Source: Ancylobacter dichloromethanicus (GTDB lineage Bacteria; Pseudomonadota; Alphaproteobacteria; Rhizobiales; Xanthobacteraceae). From it: 64,000 nt of DNA. The notes beneath the pieces are model-generated. The model did not search any database. It saw only the letters and a program-made list of their open reading frames with translations, and was not told the origin of the DNA. Within the stretch, counting starts at the first letter, position 1. Every line of letters begins with the position of its first letter. Positions 55,143 through 64,000 of the stretch are shown here, in pieces. The stretch covers positions 1 to 64,000 of the forward strand of contig NZ_JAHBGC010000030.1 in NCBI RefSeq assembly GCF_018390645.1, read 5' to 3'. The translations under genes and the position numbers were made by a program.

Positions 55143-55145
55143 CGT

Positions 55146-55727
55146 TCAAAGGCCCTGCTCTTGCCCCTGCCCCTGCGCGGGCGGGGTCGCCGGGTGCCCG
55201 GCGCCGGGGGGAAATTCCTCGCGGAACCGCTCGATCATTTCGAAGAAGCGGCGGAAGGCCTGTTCCGCCAGATCCATCGCCTGGTCGAGGCGCTTCCGCG
55301 CCTGCGCCGGCAGCTCCTCGTCAGTGTCGGGCGGGGGAGACGCGGGTGCCTGCGCCGCTGGCGGCTCGGCCTCTTCCGGCGGCGTCGTCTGAGGCGGCAC
55401 CATGATGTCGGGAACGCCCGACGCGCGGCCCGCCCGTCCCGCTTCCAGCGCCGCGATGCGGGCCTGGAGCCGGCCGATCTCCGCCTCCAGCGCCGCGCGG
55501 TCGTCCGGCACCGCCTCGCAGGTCCAGCCGCCGGAGCGCTGGGCGCAGAACGACATGGCGCCGGTGCGGGTATCGAGCCGCATCAGCCCGCCCTCCACCG
55601 GCAGCATGGAAAAGGGTGCGCGCTCGCCGGCCGGCTGCGCCTGCGCGCCGCCGGTGGCCACAAGCGTCCCGGCGAGAAGAGCGACGCTCCCCAGCCCGGC
55701 CGTCGCCGCGATGATGTTCAGCCGCAT
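55146..55727 (-). CDS. Exported protein of unknown function
   Basis: 193 residues with a Sec signal (MRLNIIAATAGLGSVALLAG, cleavage after AQA). The mature part starts with a short domain containing two cysteines (SFCAQRSGGWTCEAV), followed by a coiled-coil helix (EAEIGRLQARIAALEAG) and a Pro-rich linker. A second helix (DQAMDLAEQAFRRFFEMIER) ends it. It may be anchored in the periplasm. I do not recognise a function. It converges with the esterase gene. Confidence 0.75.
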   Translation of the reverse strand: MRLNIIAATAGLGSVALLAGTLVATGGAQAQPAGERAPFSMLPVEGGLMRLDTRTGAMSFCAQRSGGWTCEAVPDDRAALEAEIGRLQARIAALEAGRAGRASGVPDIMVPPQTTPPEEAEPPAAQAPASPPPDTDEELPAQARKRLDQAMDLAEQAFRRFFEMIERFREEFPPGAGHPATPPAQGQGQEQGL

Positions 55728-55757
55728 GTCCGAACCTCCTTCGGCCTGGCGCCGACG

Positions 55758-56372
55758 CTACGGCGTGAACGGCGCCCGTCCGCTCGACAACGCCCGGTCG
55801 AGCAGTTCGATCCGATCCTGTCCCCAGAACACCTCGCCGTCGAGCACATAGGCGGGCGAGCCGAACACGTCGGCGGCAACGGCATCGTCGTGATTGGCCT
55901 GGTAGATGATGGCCGTACGGTCGTCCGCGGCCGCCTCCAGCAGCGTGGCGGGCAGGCCCAGCTCCACCAGCACCGCCGCCAGCGTCGCCGGGTCGGCCAG
56001 GTTCTCCTCGCGCTGCCAGACGCCGGACATCAGCCGTCCCGCCAGCGGCGCCACGTCATGGCCGCCGATCTGCGCGGCGATGAGCAGCCGGTCACCCGGC
56101 CGGGGATCGAAGGGCCAGTGCGCGGGGTTCACGTTGAATTCGATACCGCGCGCCTCGCGCCAGCGCTTCAGCTCCAGCATCCGGTAGCGCTGGCGGGCCG
56201 GGTGGCGCCTGGAAAGCGGCAGGCCGCCGGTCTCGGAGAACAGCTCGCCCAGCAGCACGGGGCGGCAATTGACCCGCGCGCCGTGGCGGCGGGCCAGATC
56301 GAGGAAAGGGGCATGGCCAATGAAGGCCCAGGGACTGACAACGGAAAAATAGTAGTCGATCAAGCGGGACAT
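55758..56372 (-). CDS. 2-hydroxychromene-2-carboxylate isomerase-like (DsbA family)
   Basis: 204 residues. DYYFSVVSPWAFIGHAPFLD replaces the usual CxxC start of DsbA with SPWAF, as in glutathione-S-transferase-kappa and HCCA isomerases. GSPAYVLDGEVFWGQDRI, near the end, is the second family signature. It may isomerise aromatic breakdown intermediates or act as a GST. Context (a 31-base gap to the exported protein) gives no pathway hint. Confidence 0.88.
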   Translation of the reverse strand: MSRLIDYYFSVVSPWAFIGHAPFLDLARRHGARVNCRPVLLGELFSETGGLPLSRRHPARQRYRMLELKRWREARGIEFNVNPAHWPFDPRPGDRLLIAAQIGGHDVAPLAGRLMSGVWQREENLADPATLAAVLVELGLPATLLEAAADDRTAIIYQANHDDAVAADVFGSPAYVLDGEVFWGQDRIELLDRALSSGRAPFTP

Positions 56373-56512
56373 CGGGGCACTCGGCGCAAGGGGCTCTGTG
56401 CGACAGCGAGCCGTCCGGCGGCGGGCGATCGCCCGCGCCGTAGCGTCCCTGCCGCGTCGCGCACGCTAGAGCACAGGTCGCGCCGAGGGAATGCCGGGTC
56501 GACGAAAGAAGA

Positions 56513-56533
56513 CGGCGCCCGCGAGGGGCGCCG
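56513..56533 (-). terminator. Intrinsic terminator after the MerR gene
   Basis: CGGCGCCC pairs with GGGGCGCCG around GCGA. On the minus strand it is followed by TCTTCTTTC, as expected after the MerR-type gene that ends at 56572. Confidence 0.6.
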
Positions 56534-56571
56534 CCGGTATCTGCCATCTGGCGGGAGAGAAAGCCGGCCGG

Positions 56572-57003
56572 TCAGGCAGCGCTGCGGGCGGAGAAGGCGG
56601 CCACCATCTGGCGCAACTCGCTGATGGCTTCCTCGATCTCGACCTTCTGCTGCTCCAGCAGGCCGAGCTGCTCGGCACATTTTTCCTTGGTGAGCGCGAG
56701 ACCGCCGGCCGGCATCGCGCCGCCTTCGCGCAGGGCAACCATGGCCTTGATTTCCGCCAGGGTGAAGCCGAGCTTCTTGCCCTTGAGGATGATGGCGAGG
56801 CGCGAGCGCTCCGCCGGGCTGTAGAGGCGGGTCAGGCCCTCGCGGCGGGGGGCCAGCAGCCCCTTGTCCTCATAGAAGCGCAGGGCGCGCAGCGTCACGC
56901 CGAACTCGCGGGCGAGATCGCCAATGGTGAAGAAATCGCTCTCGCCCGAGGGGGCGGTCGAGAGGTCGGCAGTGCGTTCGGCCTCGTAGGAGGTGAAATC
57001 CAT
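56572..57003 (-). CDS. MerR-family transcription regulator
   Basis: 143 residues. The HTH is FTIGDLAREFGVTLRALRFY with the MerR second motif EDKGLLAPRREGLTRLYS. A long coiled-coil helix follows (KEKCAEQLGLLEQQKVEIEE), typical for dimerisation. The single Cys in EKCAEQ is not the usual metal-binding pattern, so metal sensing is uncertain. A hairpin terminator follows. Divergent from the PodJ-like gene, with a 425-base spacer. Confidence 0.88.
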   Translation of the reverse strand: MDFTSYEAERTADLSTAPSGESDFFTIGDLAREFGVTLRALRFYEDKGLLAPRREGLTRLYSPAERSRLAIILKGKKLGFTLAEIKAMVALREGGAMPAGGLALTKEKCAEQLGLLEQQKVEIEEAISELRQMVAAFSARSAA

Positions 57004-57428
57004 CTGGGCAACTCCGGAAAGGGGGGCAACGCGTCAGCGATGTTGCCGCACTGTCGCAGAGAGGTTGCCGCAAGGGGAGAAAGTCACACCCGACGTTAGG
57101 GAAACTTACTGTTAAATGAAAATCCATCTTATTGTTTTTTCTTATCTATTTTGACTTCTGATCCGACCCTGCCGGCCCTCGCTATACGGCATGACCGTTG
57201 GTTGGAGTGCGAAATCGGCCGGCCGGCGACGGCGCGCACCACGATGGGGCGCCGGAACGAGGCGCCAAATCGCGGCGGAGCGTCGCCTCGTCAATGCGCT
57301 GGCAGCACCGGGAACGGGCGGCGCATTAACGCGCCCTTTACCAAGAATCGAAAGAGTTGCGGCAGGCGGCCCCAGCGGCGGCCGCGGTGATTCCCGCCGC
57401 CAATCGTGCCGGAGCGACGGAGAACAAG
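57004..57428. other. Divergent intergenic region, MerR and PodJ-like genes
   Basis: No gene is evident. An AT-rich block lies at 57100-57165 (TTATTGTTTTTTCTTATC), the probable promoter zone. The rest is high-GC. A GAATC (GANTC type, CcrM methylation site) occurs near 57345. Confidence 0.45.
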
Positions 57429-60400
57429 GTGAGGCAAGAGGCTCCTTCGACCACCGGGCAGATCGCTCCCGAGGCGTGGCGTGCGATGAGCGATGCCGCC
57501 CGGCAGGCCGGCCTGCCGCTCGACCAGTGGCTCCGCGATCAGTTGCTCGGCACCACCGCCGCCGGCACGCCGCCGGCCGGCGCCGAGAGCCTGAACAACC
57601 TCGCCGAATTGCGGCGCCGGATCGAGGAGCTTGCCGGCCAGCTCGGCCGTATCAGCCCGGCCGGCGCTCCCGCCTACCCAGCCTCCCCCCACCCCGCATT
57701 CTCCTTGCCGGCCGACGCCGGCTGGGTCGAGGCACCCGCGCCCATCGCCACCGCGCGCCCGGCGCCTTCCCTATCCCCCGCGGCCCCCACCGGCTCCACC
57801 TATGCGGATGAGCGGCTGGCCGCCGCCATACGCGAGATCGACCACCGGCTGGAGGCGTTGCAGCTCACCCGCCCGCGCGGAACGGCGCCGGTGTCCGCGC
57901 CCACCCCCGCCGCCATCGAGGCGGCGGTGGCCGAGATCGCGGCCCGCCAGAGCGAGCTGGACCGCGACATCGGCGCACGCCGTCCGCCCACCGGCCCTTA
58001 TGCCGACCGCCCGCCAGCCGTCCGCGAGACCTCCTTCCGTGAAACGCCCGGCCCGCGCCTCGGGCGCGATCCGTCCGGCGACGCGCCCGCCGGCAGCCGG
58101 CTCGAAATCCCCGGCGACACCCCGCCCGCACCGCCTCTCGCCGCTTCAGTCGACGCCGCTTCCGCCGGCACCGAGGCCCGGCCGCCGCTCCACGAGACCA
58201 TCGCGGCGCTGCAGGGCGAGCTGGCGGCGATGCGGCACGCGCTCGCCACCCTCGCCCCGCGCCGCGCGGTCGACGAGTTGCAGCGCGTGGTGCAGCAGCT
58301 GGCCGACCGGGTCGCGCGTTCCGACGCAAGCGACGAGGAATTGCGGGGCACGCTGGCGGCGCTGCGCGAGATGATCGGCGGCCTCGCCCTGCCGGAGCGC
58401 CCCGCCCTGCTGCTCGGGCGCATAGAAGCGGTCGAGCGCAAGCTCGACATCGTCAACGCCAAGGTGGTGGATGGCGCGACCGTCGCGCGTCTTCAGGCGC
58501 AGGTCGGCGAGATCCGCGAACTGCTGGCCCGCGCATTGTCCTCGGATGCGGTGCGGGCGCTGGCCGAGCAGGTGTCGCTGCTCGCCACCCGGGTCTCGGA
58601 GATGGCAGCCGATGAGGACCGCGCGGTGCGCTCGGCGGTCGGCTCGCTGGAGCGCCGCCTCGACACGCTCGTCGACCGGATCGGCAGCCAGCCGGCCCCG
58701 GTGATCCCGCTCGACGATCTCGTCAGCCGGCTCGATGCCATCCAGGCCAATCTCGCCAGCGCGCGGCGCGAGGTGCCGGCCGGAATGGAAACGCTGATCC
58801 GAGGTCTGTCGGAGCGCATCGAGCGGATCGAACAGCCCGTCGCCCGCGCCGATGACGGCCCGCGCCTCGACATGCTTGGCCGGCAGATCGAGAACCTCAC
58901 CCGCACCGTCGACAAGGCGGTCGGCGGCGCCGATGTGTCGCGCCAGCTTGCCGGAATCGAGCGCGCGGTCAACGACCTGTTCATCCAGATGGAAGAAACG
59001 CGGGCGACCTTCCTCGCCGCGCCCCGTCCGCGCCCGCCCGCCGGTTCCGGCGGGGCGCCCGAGGGCGGAACGGCGCACCTCCGGCGCGAGAGCGCCGGCA
59101 TCGACGACGGCCATGGCGCGGAAGGCCGACGCGGCACGCAGGACGCGGCGGATACCGTCGAACTCTCGCAGCCCGCCGAGGCGGCGGATGCCGGCGAATT
59201 CCCCGCCCTTGCCGCCGAGGTGCGCGAAACGGCGCCCGCCGCCGGGCCGGCTGCCGCTCCCGCGCCGGGCGCGGTCGCGTTCACGCCCGCGCCGGCCTCG
59301 ATCCCGAAAGCGTTCGAGCCGCAGCTCATGCGCGCCGCGCTGGAGGCACTCAGCCGCTCCTCGGCGGCCGGCCGCGCCCCGCTTGCCGAGTCGAAAGCCG
59401 CCGCCACCCCGCTCGCCCCCCCGGCGCCGCCGGTGGACGAACCGGTTGCCGCGCCGACGCCGGCCGATGACAGCGCCCCGACCCGTGCCGCCTTCATCGC
59501 CCAGGCCCGCCGCGCCGCCCAGCCGGCCGGCCGCACCGCGGACGTCGCGCCGCCGCCCTTGCGCAGCTACATCGCCGCGCGCCCGGCCGCGAAGCCGGGC
59601 CGCTGGCTGGCGCGGGTCCGCGCCATGCTGCTAATCGGCCTGTGCGGCTCGGCGCTGGCCTATGGCTCGTGGCATGTGCTCGCCCAGTTGCGCCAGCAAC
59701 AGCTGCGCGCCGCGGCGCCGGCCTCGGTGCCGATGCCGGACGACATCACCGGCTCGGTCGGCACAGATGCCCCGCGGGCGCCGCGACCGAACGACCTGCC
59801 GGGCAAGACGCCGGCACCGATCGGCCCTTCCAGCCTCGCCCTGCCGGGCGATCTTCCCGGCGACCTGCCGGGCGGCATCGCCAGCCCGGCGCTGCGCGGT
59901 GCCGCGCTGGGGGGCGATCTGGGCGCCGCCTTCGAGATCGCCCGCCGCTTCATGGAAGGTGAAGGCGTGGCGCCGAGCCCGGCCCACGCCGCGCAATGGT
60001 ACGCCTTCGCCTCGGCGCAGGGGTCGGCGCCCGCCACCTACCGGCTGGGCATGCTCTACGAAAAGGGCGCCGACGGCGTGCCGCGCGACGTCGCCAGAGC
60101 CCTTGCGCTCTACGAACAGGCCGCCGGCGCCGGCAATGTCGCCGCCATGCACAATCTCGGCGTGCTGCTCGCCTCCGGCGATGCCGGCGCGCCCGACTAC
60201 GGCGCCGCCGCGCAATGGTTCACCCGGGCCGCCGAGCGCGGTGTGCGCGACAGCCAGTACAATCTCGCCGTGCTCTATGCCCGAGGTCTCGGCGTGCCGA
60301 CCAGCGCCGCCGACGCCTGGCGCTGGTTCGCCCTCGCCGCCGCGCGCGGCGACAGTCAGGCCGCCGCCAAGCGGGACATCCTCACCCCGGCGCTCGACCC

Positions 60401-60524
60401 CCGCACGCTGGACGCCGCCCGCCGGCAGGTGGAGCAATGGACCCCGCTGGTCGCCGATGCCGAGGCCAATGACGTGTCGACGATCGGCAGCGGCGCCACG
60501 CCGCAGAAGACCGCCTCCCGCTGA
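57429..60524 (+). CDS. PodJ-like polar protein with Sel1 repeats
   Basis: About 1031 residues. It begins with IAPEAWRAMSDAARQAGLPL, continues with long Ala/Arg/Glu-rich coiled coils (LNNLAELRRRIEELAGQLG, MLGRQIENLTRTVDKAV), and has one transmembrane helix near the C-terminal third (WLARVRAMLLIGLCGSALAY). Sel1-type repeats follow outside (AAFEIARRFMEGEGVAPSPA, TYRLGMLYEKGADGVPRDV, YNLAVLYARGLGV). This layout matches PodJL proteins that mark a cell pole. The start at GTG 57429 has GGAG six bases before it; a TTG at 57357 is a weaker option. Confidence 0.75.
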   Translation: MRQEAPSTTGQIAPEAWRAMSDAARQAGLPLDQWLRDQLLGTTAAGTPPAGAESLNNLAELRRRIEELAGQLGRISPAGAPAYPASPHPAFSLPADAGWVEAPAPIATARPAPSLSPAAPTGSTYADERLAAAIREIDHRLEALQLTRPRGTAPVSAPTPAAIEAAVAEIAARQSELDRDIGARRPPTGPYADRPPAVRETSFRETPGPRLGRDPSGDAPAGSRLEIPGDTPPAPPLAASVDAASAGTEARPPLHETIAALQGELAAMRHALATLAPRRAVDELQRVVQQLADRVARSDASDEELRGTLAALREMIGGLALPERPALLLGRIEAVERKLDIVNAKVVDGATVARLQAQVGEIRELLARALSSDAVRALAEQVSLLATRVSEMAADEDRAVRSAVGSLERRLDTLVDRIGSQPAPVIPLDDLVSRLDAIQANLASARREVPAGMETLIRGLSERIERIEQPVARADDGPRLDMLGRQIENLTRTVDKAVGGADVSRQLAGIERAVNDLFIQMEETRATFLAAPRPRPPAGSGGAPEGGTAHLRRESAGIDDGHGAEGRRGTQDAADTVELSQPAEAADAGEFPALAAEVRETAPAAGPAAAPAPGAVAFTPAPASIPKAFEPQLMRAALEALSRSSAAGRAPLAESKAAATPLAPPAPPVDEPVAAPTPADDSAPTRAAFIAQARRAAQPAGRTADVAPPPLRSYIAARPAAKPGRWLARVRAMLLIGLCGSALAYGSWHVLAQLRQQQLRAAAPASVPMPDDITGSVGTDAPRAPRPNDLPGKTPAPIGPSSLALPGDLPGDLPGGIASPALRGAALGGDLGAAFEIARRFMEGEGVAPSPAHAAQWYAFASAQGSAPATYRLGMLYEKGADGVPRDVARALALYEQAAGAGNVAAMHNLGVLLASGDAGAPDYGAAAQWFTRAAERGVRDSQYNLAVLYARGLGVPTSAADAWRWFALAAARGDSQAAAKRDILTPALDPRTLDAARRQVEQWTPLVADAEANDVSTIGSGATPQKTASR

Positions 60525-60540
60525 GCACTCCCGCGCGGCC

Positions 60541-61293
60541 CTAGCGATCCGGCAGGCAGGCATGGTGGGCGATGCGGTAGGTGCGCGCCGCCCCCACCAC
60601 ATGCGCGTCGAAATCGCCGCCGAACAGCCCGGCCAGCGCCGCGTCGCGAATGTTCAGCCCGCCGGCATAGGCGCCGAGCGCCGGCATGACGAGGCGCCGT
60701 CCATCGGTGGCGAAGCAGCGCCGACGCAGGCTGCGCCCGCGCAGCACCAGCCGCGCCACCGGGTGGAAATGACCGGCGACCTCGCCCGGCGCCGCTTGCC
60801 GCCCGTCACCCATTGCCGGCAAAGGACCAGCCGGTTCGTGGCGCAGCGTCAGGGGGCCGATCCTCAGCTCGCCGGCATGCATGCCAGCGAGGCCCGGCAT
60901 CGGCTCGGGATCGTGATTGCCGGCGATCCACACCATGTCGCGCCCGCGCGCCAGCGAGGCCAGGCTCGCGCGCTCCTCCTCGCCGAGCCGGCCGGCGCCG
61001 CCGCGATCATGGAAACTGTCGCCCAGCGCGATGATTGTGCGCGGGTTCCACCGCGCAACGACGAGTTCCAGAAGAGAGAGGGTGGCCCGGCTGTCATAAG
61101 GCGGCAGCGGCACGCCGCGGGCGGCGAAGGCGGAGCCCTTTTCCAGATGCAGGTCGGCGACGAGCAGCGCCCGCTCGGCCGGCCACCACAGCGCGCCGGT
61201 CGGGTCGAGCACCAGCCGCGCGCCGGCGAGCGCGATCTCGCCCTCGTTCGTGCCCTCATCGCCTGCCGTCGCGGTCGCGGTCGTCGTCGGCAC
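60541..61293 (-). CDS. pdeM: Ligase-associated DNA damage response endonuclease PdeM
   Basis: 250 residues of the calcineurin-like metallophosphoesterase fold. Metal motifs are ADLHLEKG, LGDSFHD, GNHDPEP and GHFHP. It is the PdeM nuclease that goes with an Lhr-like helicase and a ligase in a DNA-repair set. It overlaps the helicase gene by 38 bases, showing close coupling. No ligase gene is in the window. Confidence 0.9.
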   Translation of the reverse strand: MPTTTATATAGDEGTNEGEIALAGARLVLDPTGALWWPAERALLVADLHLEKGSAFAARGVPLPPYDSRATLSLLELVVARWNPRTIIALGDSFHDRGGAGRLGEEERASLASLARGRDMVWIAGNHDPEPMPGLAGMHAGELRIGPLTLRHEPAGPLPAMGDGRQAAPGEVAGHFHPVARLVLRGRSLRRRCFATDGRRLVMPALGAYAGGLNIRDAALAGLFGGDFDAHVVGAARTYRIAHHACLPDR

Positions 61294-63793
61294 GCATCGC
61301 CTCCCTGATCAGTTCGCCTTCGGCCTCGGCGAGCAGCGCTTCCGAGGCCCCGCCGGCCACCATCTCGCGGCCGATCTCCAGCATCACTGGCACCGCCAGC
61401 GGCGAGACGCGCGGCAGGACGACATGGTCGATTCGGCCCCGGATACGCACCAGCATGTCGGAGAGCCGGCGAATGTCCAGCAGCCCGGTGGCCGCGTCCG
61501 CCCGCGCCGCGCGCAGCAGCACATGGCCCGGCTCGTGCCGGCGCAGCACGTCATAGACGAGGTCGGTGGACATCGTCACCTGGCGCGAGTTCTTCTCCTT
61601 GCCGGGAAAGCGCCGCTCGATCAGCCCGGCGATAACAGCGCATTGCCGGAAGGTGCGCTTCATCAGCGCGGACTCCGCCAGCCATTCCTCCAGATCGTCG
61701 CCCAGCATGTCAGCGTCGAACAGCGCGTCGAGCGAAAGCTTCCCCCGCGCGACCGCCAGCGACATGTCGGAAACGCCATAGATGACGAGCGCATAATCGT
61801 TGGCCATGAAGCCCAGCGGGTGCAGGCCGGCGCGGTCGAGCCGGCGGGTCAGCAGCATGCCGAGCGTCTGGTGGGCCAGCCGCCCCTCGAACGGGTAGGC
61901 GACCAGATGATAGCGGCCGCCGCGCGGAAAGGTCTCGACCAGCAGGTCCTCCCGCCCCGGCAGGCGCGAGCGCAGCTTCTGCAGATCGAGCCATTCATGC
62001 ACCTGGTCCGGCAGGCTCGCCCACCGCGCCGGCTCGGAAAGCAGCGCCCGCACCCCCGCGGCGAGGAAGGTGGAGAGCGGGAACTTGCCGCCGGCATAGG
62101 AGGGCACCTTCGGCTCGGTGGCATGGGTGCGGGCGACGCGCACCTCGTTCTCGGCGATGGTGAGATATTCCAGCACCTCGCCGGCGAAGACGAAAGTGTC
62201 GCCCGGGCGCATCGTCTCGACGAAATACTCCTCCACCTCGCCCAGCACCCGGCCGCCGAAGCGGGCCTTGGCGCCGGCGAGGCGCACCTTGAGCATGGTG
62301 GATTCGACGATGGTGCCGACATTGAGCCGGTATTGCTGCGCCACCTGTGGGTTGGCGACGCGCCAGCGCCCGTCCTTCATCTCGCGGATGCGGGCGAAGC
62401 GCTCATAGGCGCGCAGCGCATAGCCGCCGGTGGCGTTGAAGCCGACCACGTCGTCGAAATCCGCGCGCGACAGGCCGGCATAAGGCTCGGCGGAGGTGAC
62501 CTCGGCATAGAGGTCGTCGGCGTCGAACGGGCCGGCGCAGGCCGTGCCGAGCACGTGCTGCGCCAGCACGTCCAGCGCCCCGGCGCGCACCACCGCGCCG
62601 TCCTGCGCCCCCGCCCGCACCGCCTCCAGCGCGGCGCGGCATTCCAGCACCTCGAAGCGGTTTGCCGGCACGAGAACGGCGCGCGAGGGCTCGTCGAGCC
62701 GGTGATTGGCGCGGCCGATCCGCTGCATCAGCCGCGAGGAGCCCTTGGGCGCGCCGACATTGACCACCAGGTCGACCGCGCCCCAGTCGATGCCGAGATC
62801 GAGCGAGGAGGTGCACACCACCGCCTTCAGCCTTCCCTCGCCCATCGCCGCCTCCACCCGGCGGCGCTGCGAGACGTCGAGCGAGCCGTGATGCAGGGCG
62901 ATCGGCAGGTTGGCGTCGTTGATGTGCCAGAGTTCCTGGAACAGCAGTTCCGCCTGCATGCGGGTGTTGACGAACACCAGCGTCGTGGTGTGGCGTTCGA
63001 TCAGGCGGTAGATTTCCTTGAGCGAATGGCGCGCCGTGTGCCCGGTCCAGGGCACATGGGCGGCGCTGTCCAGCATGGAGAGATCGGGCGCGGCGCCGGG
63101 GTCGGCGACCACCATGTCCCCCATCTCGCCCGCCCCCCGCTGCGGCACCAGCCAGCGGCGCAGCGTGTCGGGGTCGGCCACCGTGGCGGAAAGTCCGACC
63201 GTCTGCACCGCCGGCGCGAGCGTGCGCAGCCGGGCAAGGCCGAGGCTCAGCAGATCGCCGCGCTTGGAGCCGGCGAGGGCGTGCAGTTCGTCCAGCACGA
63301 TGCGCTTCAGGTCGGCGAACAGATGCCCGGCATCGGCCGAGGCGAGCAGCAGCGCGATCTGCTCGGGCGTGGTGAGCAGAATATCCGGCGGGTCGCGGCG
63401 CTGGCGCTGGCGGCGCGAGGCCGGGGTGTCGCCGGTGCGGGTCTCGATGCGGATCGGCAGCGCCATTTCCTGCGCCGGCCGCTCCAGATTGCGGGCGACA
63501 TCGACGGCGAGCGCCTTCAGCGGCGAAATGTAGAGCGTGTGCAGGCCGGGCGGCCGGGCGCTGGTGCGCGCCGCGGGGCGCGCGGCCAGCTCGACCAGGC
63601 TCGGCAGGAAGCCGGCCAACGTCTTGCCGGCGCCGGTGGGGGCGATCAGCAATGTCGAGCGCCCCGCCCGCGCCTTGGCGAGCAGGTCGAGCTGGTGCGC
63701 GCGCGGCGCCCAGCCCCTGCCGGCAAACCAGCGCCGGAACGGCTCGGGCAGGAGATCGGCGGGAAAATCGTCGGGCGCATCCATGATCGGCAC
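61256..63793 (-). CDS. Ligase-associated DEXH-box helicase (Lhr type)
   Basis: 845 residues. Walker A is APTGAGKT at 51-58, the DEXH motif DELHALAG, motif III SATV, and motif VI RIGRANHRL; the winged-helix and C-terminal Lhr core follow. It unwinds damaged DNA or hybrids for processing by PdeM and a ligase partner. The next ATG (63784) is an alternative start. It is transcribed with pdeM. Confidence 0.92.
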   Translation of the reverse strand: MPIMDAPDDFPADLLPEPFRRWFAGRGWAPRAHQLDLLAKARAGRSTLLIAPTGAGKTLAGFLPSLVELAARPAARTSARPPGLHTLYISPLKALAVDVARNLERPAQEMALPIRIETRTGDTPASRRQRQRRDPPDILLTTPEQIALLLASADAGHLFADLKRIVLDELHALAGSKRGDLLSLGLARLRTLAPAVQTVGLSATVADPDTLRRWLVPQRGAGEMGDMVVADPGAAPDLSMLDSAAHVPWTGHTARHSLKEIYRLIERHTTTLVFVNTRMQAELLFQELWHINDANLPIALHHGSLDVSQRRRVEAAMGEGRLKAVVCTSSLDLGIDWGAVDLVVNVGAPKGSSRLMQRIGRANHRLDEPSRAVLVPANRFEVLECRAALEAVRAGAQDGAVVRAGALDVLAQHVLGTACAGPFDADDLYAEVTSAEPYAGLSRADFDDVVGFNATGGYALRAYERFARIREMKDGRWRVANPQVAQQYRLNVGTIVESTMLKVRLAGAKARFGGRVLGEVEEYFVETMRPGDTFVFAGEVLEYLTIAENEVRVARTHATEPKVPSYAGGKFPLSTFLAAGVRALLSEPARWASLPDQVHEWLDLQKLRSRLPGREDLLVETFPRGGRYHLVAYPFEGRLAHQTLGMLLTRRLDRAGLHPLGFMANDYALVIYGVSDMSLAVARGKLSLDALFDADMLGDDLEEWLAESALMKRTFRQCAVIAGLIERRFPGKEKNSRQVTMSTDLVYDVLRRHEPGHVLLRAARADAATGLLDIRRLSDMLVRIRGRIDHVVLPRVSPLAVPVMLEIGREMVAGGASEALLAEAEGELIREAMRADDDRDRDGRR

Positions 63794-63838
63794 CGCGAAA
63801 AGCTAATGCCTCGGCCGGGAATTGCGAGCCCTCCGCCC

Positions 63839-64000
63839 TCACCGTTCCCGCATCGCCACGACGACGAGGCCCGGCACCGGCTGGTCCCTTTCCTTGCGCG
63901 CCCATTCGTCGGTGAAGGCGAGCAGCGCCAGCCCGGCGGCGGCAAGCATGGCGCGCACATAGTCCTGGGCATGAGCGAAGCGCAGCGTGTCGCGCAGAAG
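63839..64000 (-). CDS. C-terminal end of a probable SAM-dependent methyltransferase (partial)
   Basis: The last 53 residues of a gene that enters from the right edge: LRFAHAQDYVRAMLAAAGLA and VPGLVVVAMRER. The pattern of RFAH..DYV...L..AGL and a final VPGLVVVA strand is typical of the end of TPR-linked class I methyltransferases. The SAM-binding part lies outside the window, so the call is tentative. Confidence 0.55.
   Translation of the reverse strand, partial: LLRDTLRFAHAQDYVRAMLAAAGLALLAFTDEWARKERDQPVPGLVVVAMRER

Overview
The window is high-GC DNA (about two thirds G+C in the core) from an alphaproteobacterium of the order Hyphomicrobiales. A Xanthobacteraceae-like organism (Ancylobacter, Starkeya or Xanthobacter type) is my best guess. 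The reasons are a C4-type hemA, a fixL-fixJ-receiver-fixK block in the order known from Bradyrhizobium, a SSS-domain histidine kinase, a PodJ-like Sel1 protein and ligase-associated repair genes. Species assignment is inference.

Left part (1 to about 12.2 kb) is accessory DNA. It carries a small HTH gene overlapping a HEPN-like gene, short unknown genes, a large low-GC YobI-type P-loop ATPase, and a phage-derived block (primase-helicase, small protein, small and large terminase subunits) with no capsid or portal genes. It ends at a 44-base tRNA-Phe 3' fragment (10809-10852), a probable attachment site. Next to it lie broken pieces of a second element: an N-terminal tyrosine integrase fragment, a frameshifted plasmid repC, and remnants of a lasso-peptide locus (asparagine-synthetase-like and PqqD-like pieces).

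12.4-25 kb holds two small genes, a four-gene polyamine-type ABC importer (minus strand), a TctC-type binding protein, a set of uracil-catabolism (URC pathway) genes with uracil phosphoribosyltransferase, and a guanidine-I (ykkC) riboswitch followed by a GdmH-like guanidine hydrolase and a very His-rich protein. The URC and guanidine pathways both release urea. Inverted pairs of REP-like repeats fill the spacers of this section.

25-37.5 kb holds hemA, an AbrB-type membrane protein, hemN and the fixK/receiver/fixJ/fixL oxygen-sensing cascade with FNR/FixK-type boxes, an aminotransferase, the dTDP-rhamnose operon rfbCBDA, and mscL.

37.5-53.5 kb: a CrbS/MxtR-like sensor kinase and a CrbR/ErdR-like response regulator face each other but are separated by 11.6 kb. 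This block contains a six-gene operon (class IV aminotransferase, polyamine-type ABC importer, XRE-cupin regulator) and a divergent non-phosphorylating L-fucose-type sugar operon (dehydrogenase, lactonase, DUF1349, mutarotase, FAH hydrolase, UxaA-type dehydratase). It may be an insertion between two partner genes.

53.5-64 kb holds core and housekeeping genes: YjbQ, an HSL-type esterase, a periplasmic protein, a DsbA-like isomerase, a MerR regulator, a PodJ-like Sel1 protein, the PdeM nuclease with its DEXH helicase, and the end of a probable methyltransferase.

The strongest second-look items are the riboswitch-gdmH-His-rich locus, the phage-derived island with its ATPase cargo and tRNA-Phe scar, the repC and lasso relics, and the split CrbS/CrbR pair. 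No CRISPR array, rRNA gene or complete tRNA gene was seen.
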